Origin: Bifidobacterium sp. UBA6881
Lineage (GTDB): Bacteria; Actinomycetota; Actinomycetes; Actinomycetales; Bifidobacteriaceae
Length of the DNA: 7,123 nt
Reading direction: 5' to 3'
Assembly (NCBI GenBank): GCA_002451435.1
Contig: DKCF01000085.1
Coordinates: forward strand, 8,584-15,706
Positions within the stretch are counted from its first letter, which is position 1, and each line of letters begins with the position of its first letter. Made by a program: the position numbers and the translations under genes. The notes under the pieces were generated by a model. The model was not told where the DNA came from and did no database searches. It saw only the letters and a list, made by a program, of their open reading frames with translations. Shown one piece after another: positions 6,636-7,123 of the stretch.

Positions 6636-7123
6636 ATGAAACCTCAGCTGGGAGATACCATCAGCAACCGCTATGTCTTGGTTTCGCCGCTGCGCGAAGA
6701 AACCGGACTGCAGGTCTGGAAGGCAAGCGACCATGTGCTCGCACGCGATTGCCAGCTGTTCATCGTCAATAACCGCAAGGCCCTGTCAAGCGTCAACGCG
6801 GCGGCATCCATGCTGGCCATCTCCCATGACGCGCATTTCACGCAGGTGCTGCAATTGCAGCACGCCGGCGAGGTGGCGCTGGTGATCACGCAGCTCGACG
6901 GCGGCATTTCCCTGGACGAGTATCTGACTTCCGCCAGCCTGCGCCCGCTGAGCTACGACGCGATGCGGTCCATCGTCGGCGAGGTCGTCGAGGCGTTGCA
7001 TGTGTTGCAGAAGGACAATCTCACCCACTTCTCCATCAGCACGGACACCGTCCGTCTGACGCGCTCCGGTGTGGAAATCGCCGACGCTCCGGTGAGCTCG
7101 ATGCTGGTGGATCTGTCGCGCGC
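6636..7123 (+). CDS. Kinase-like protein, predicted pseudokinase (partial, runs off the window)
   Basis: The visible 162 codons match the N-lobe and start of the C-lobe of bacterial Ser/Thr (PknB-like) kinases: NRYVLVSPL, then VWKASD (27-32), LAISHDAHFTQVLQL, LDEYL, and VVEALHVLQKDNLTHFSI. The catalytic residues are missing. The glycine loop reads LREETGLQ, the strand-3 Lys position is about F42, the helix-C Glu position is Ala, HRDLKPxN is replaced by H131-F-S-I-S-T-D-T138, and DFG is D150-A-P. ATP phosphotransfer is therefore unlikely. In M. tuberculosis a similar pseudokinase is fused to MurJ and, when phosphorylated by PknB, binds the FHA protein FhaA; a comparable scaffold role is inferred here. 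It starts 15 bases after the murJ stop, almost certainly in one operon. Membrane and extracytoplasmic parts, if present, lie beyond the window. Confidence 0.82.
   Translation, partial: MKPQLGDTISNRYVLVSPLREETGLQVWKASDHVLARDCQLFIVNNRKALSSVNAAASMLAISHDAHFTQVLQLQHAGEVALVITQLDGGISLDEYLTSASLRPLSYDAMRSIVGEVVEALHVLQKDNLTHFSISTDTVRLTRSGVEIADAPVSSMLVDLSR

Noticed and set aside
4896..6734. Minus-strand open frame of 612 codons opposite murJ
   Set aside because: The predicted protein is dominated by Arg, Gln, His, Asp and Gly with low-complexity runs, the usual result of reading a GC-rich membrane-protein gene in the antisense frame. It has no ribosome binding site or recognisable domain, and murJ is certain.

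Overview
The window looks like a high-GC actinobacterial chromosome, most likely a Bifidobacterium. The inference rests on gene order and protein content, with no database search. A CCA-adding tRNA nucleotidyltransferase (minus strand) diverges from a plus-strand run of Nudix hydrolase, DUF6049-like envelope protein, MurJ-type lipid II flippase and kinase-like protein. Mycobacterium tuberculosis has the same order in Rv3907c (pcnA), Rv3908 (mutT4), Rv3909 and Rv3910 (mviN), close to the replication origin on the trxB/parAB side. The main difference is that the mycobacterial MurJ is fused to a cytoplasmic pseudokinase, while here the kinase-like domain is a separate downstream gene.

Layout. 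Bases 1-225 hold the 3' end of an unidentified plus-strand gene. Bases 226-398 separate it from the convergent cca/pcnA gene and are packed with four short stem-loops, at least one of them a convincing intrinsic terminator. Bases 399-1859 hold cca/pcnA on the minus strand. Bases 1860-2095 are the divergent control region and contain a tandem array of a 51-base palindromic unit that ends next to, or inside, the possible 5' end of the Nudix gene. Bases 2096-7123 are a tightly packed plus-strand operon: the Nudix gene and the DUF6049-like gene overlap, the DUF6049-like and murJ genes share an ATGA, and the kinase-like gene starts 15 bases after murJ stops and runs off the window.

How the genes may work together. 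MurJ flips lipid II for peptidoglycan synthesis. The kinase-like protein lacks the key catalytic residues and is best read as a scaffold or signal-sensing pseudokinase, by analogy to the mycobacterial MviN pseudokinase that recruits an FHA protein. The DUF6049-like protein is a secreted, membrane-anchored protein with a large extracytoplasmic part and is a reasonable candidate partner of MurJ. The Nudix enzyme and the tRNA nucleotidyltransferase are nucleotide-handling housekeeping functions that are syntenic with this cluster.

There is no sign of a mobile element, CRISPR array, tRNA or rRNA, and no wholly new system. The points most worth following are the 51-base palindromic array, the detached pseudokinase, and the uncharacterised extracytoplasmic protein.
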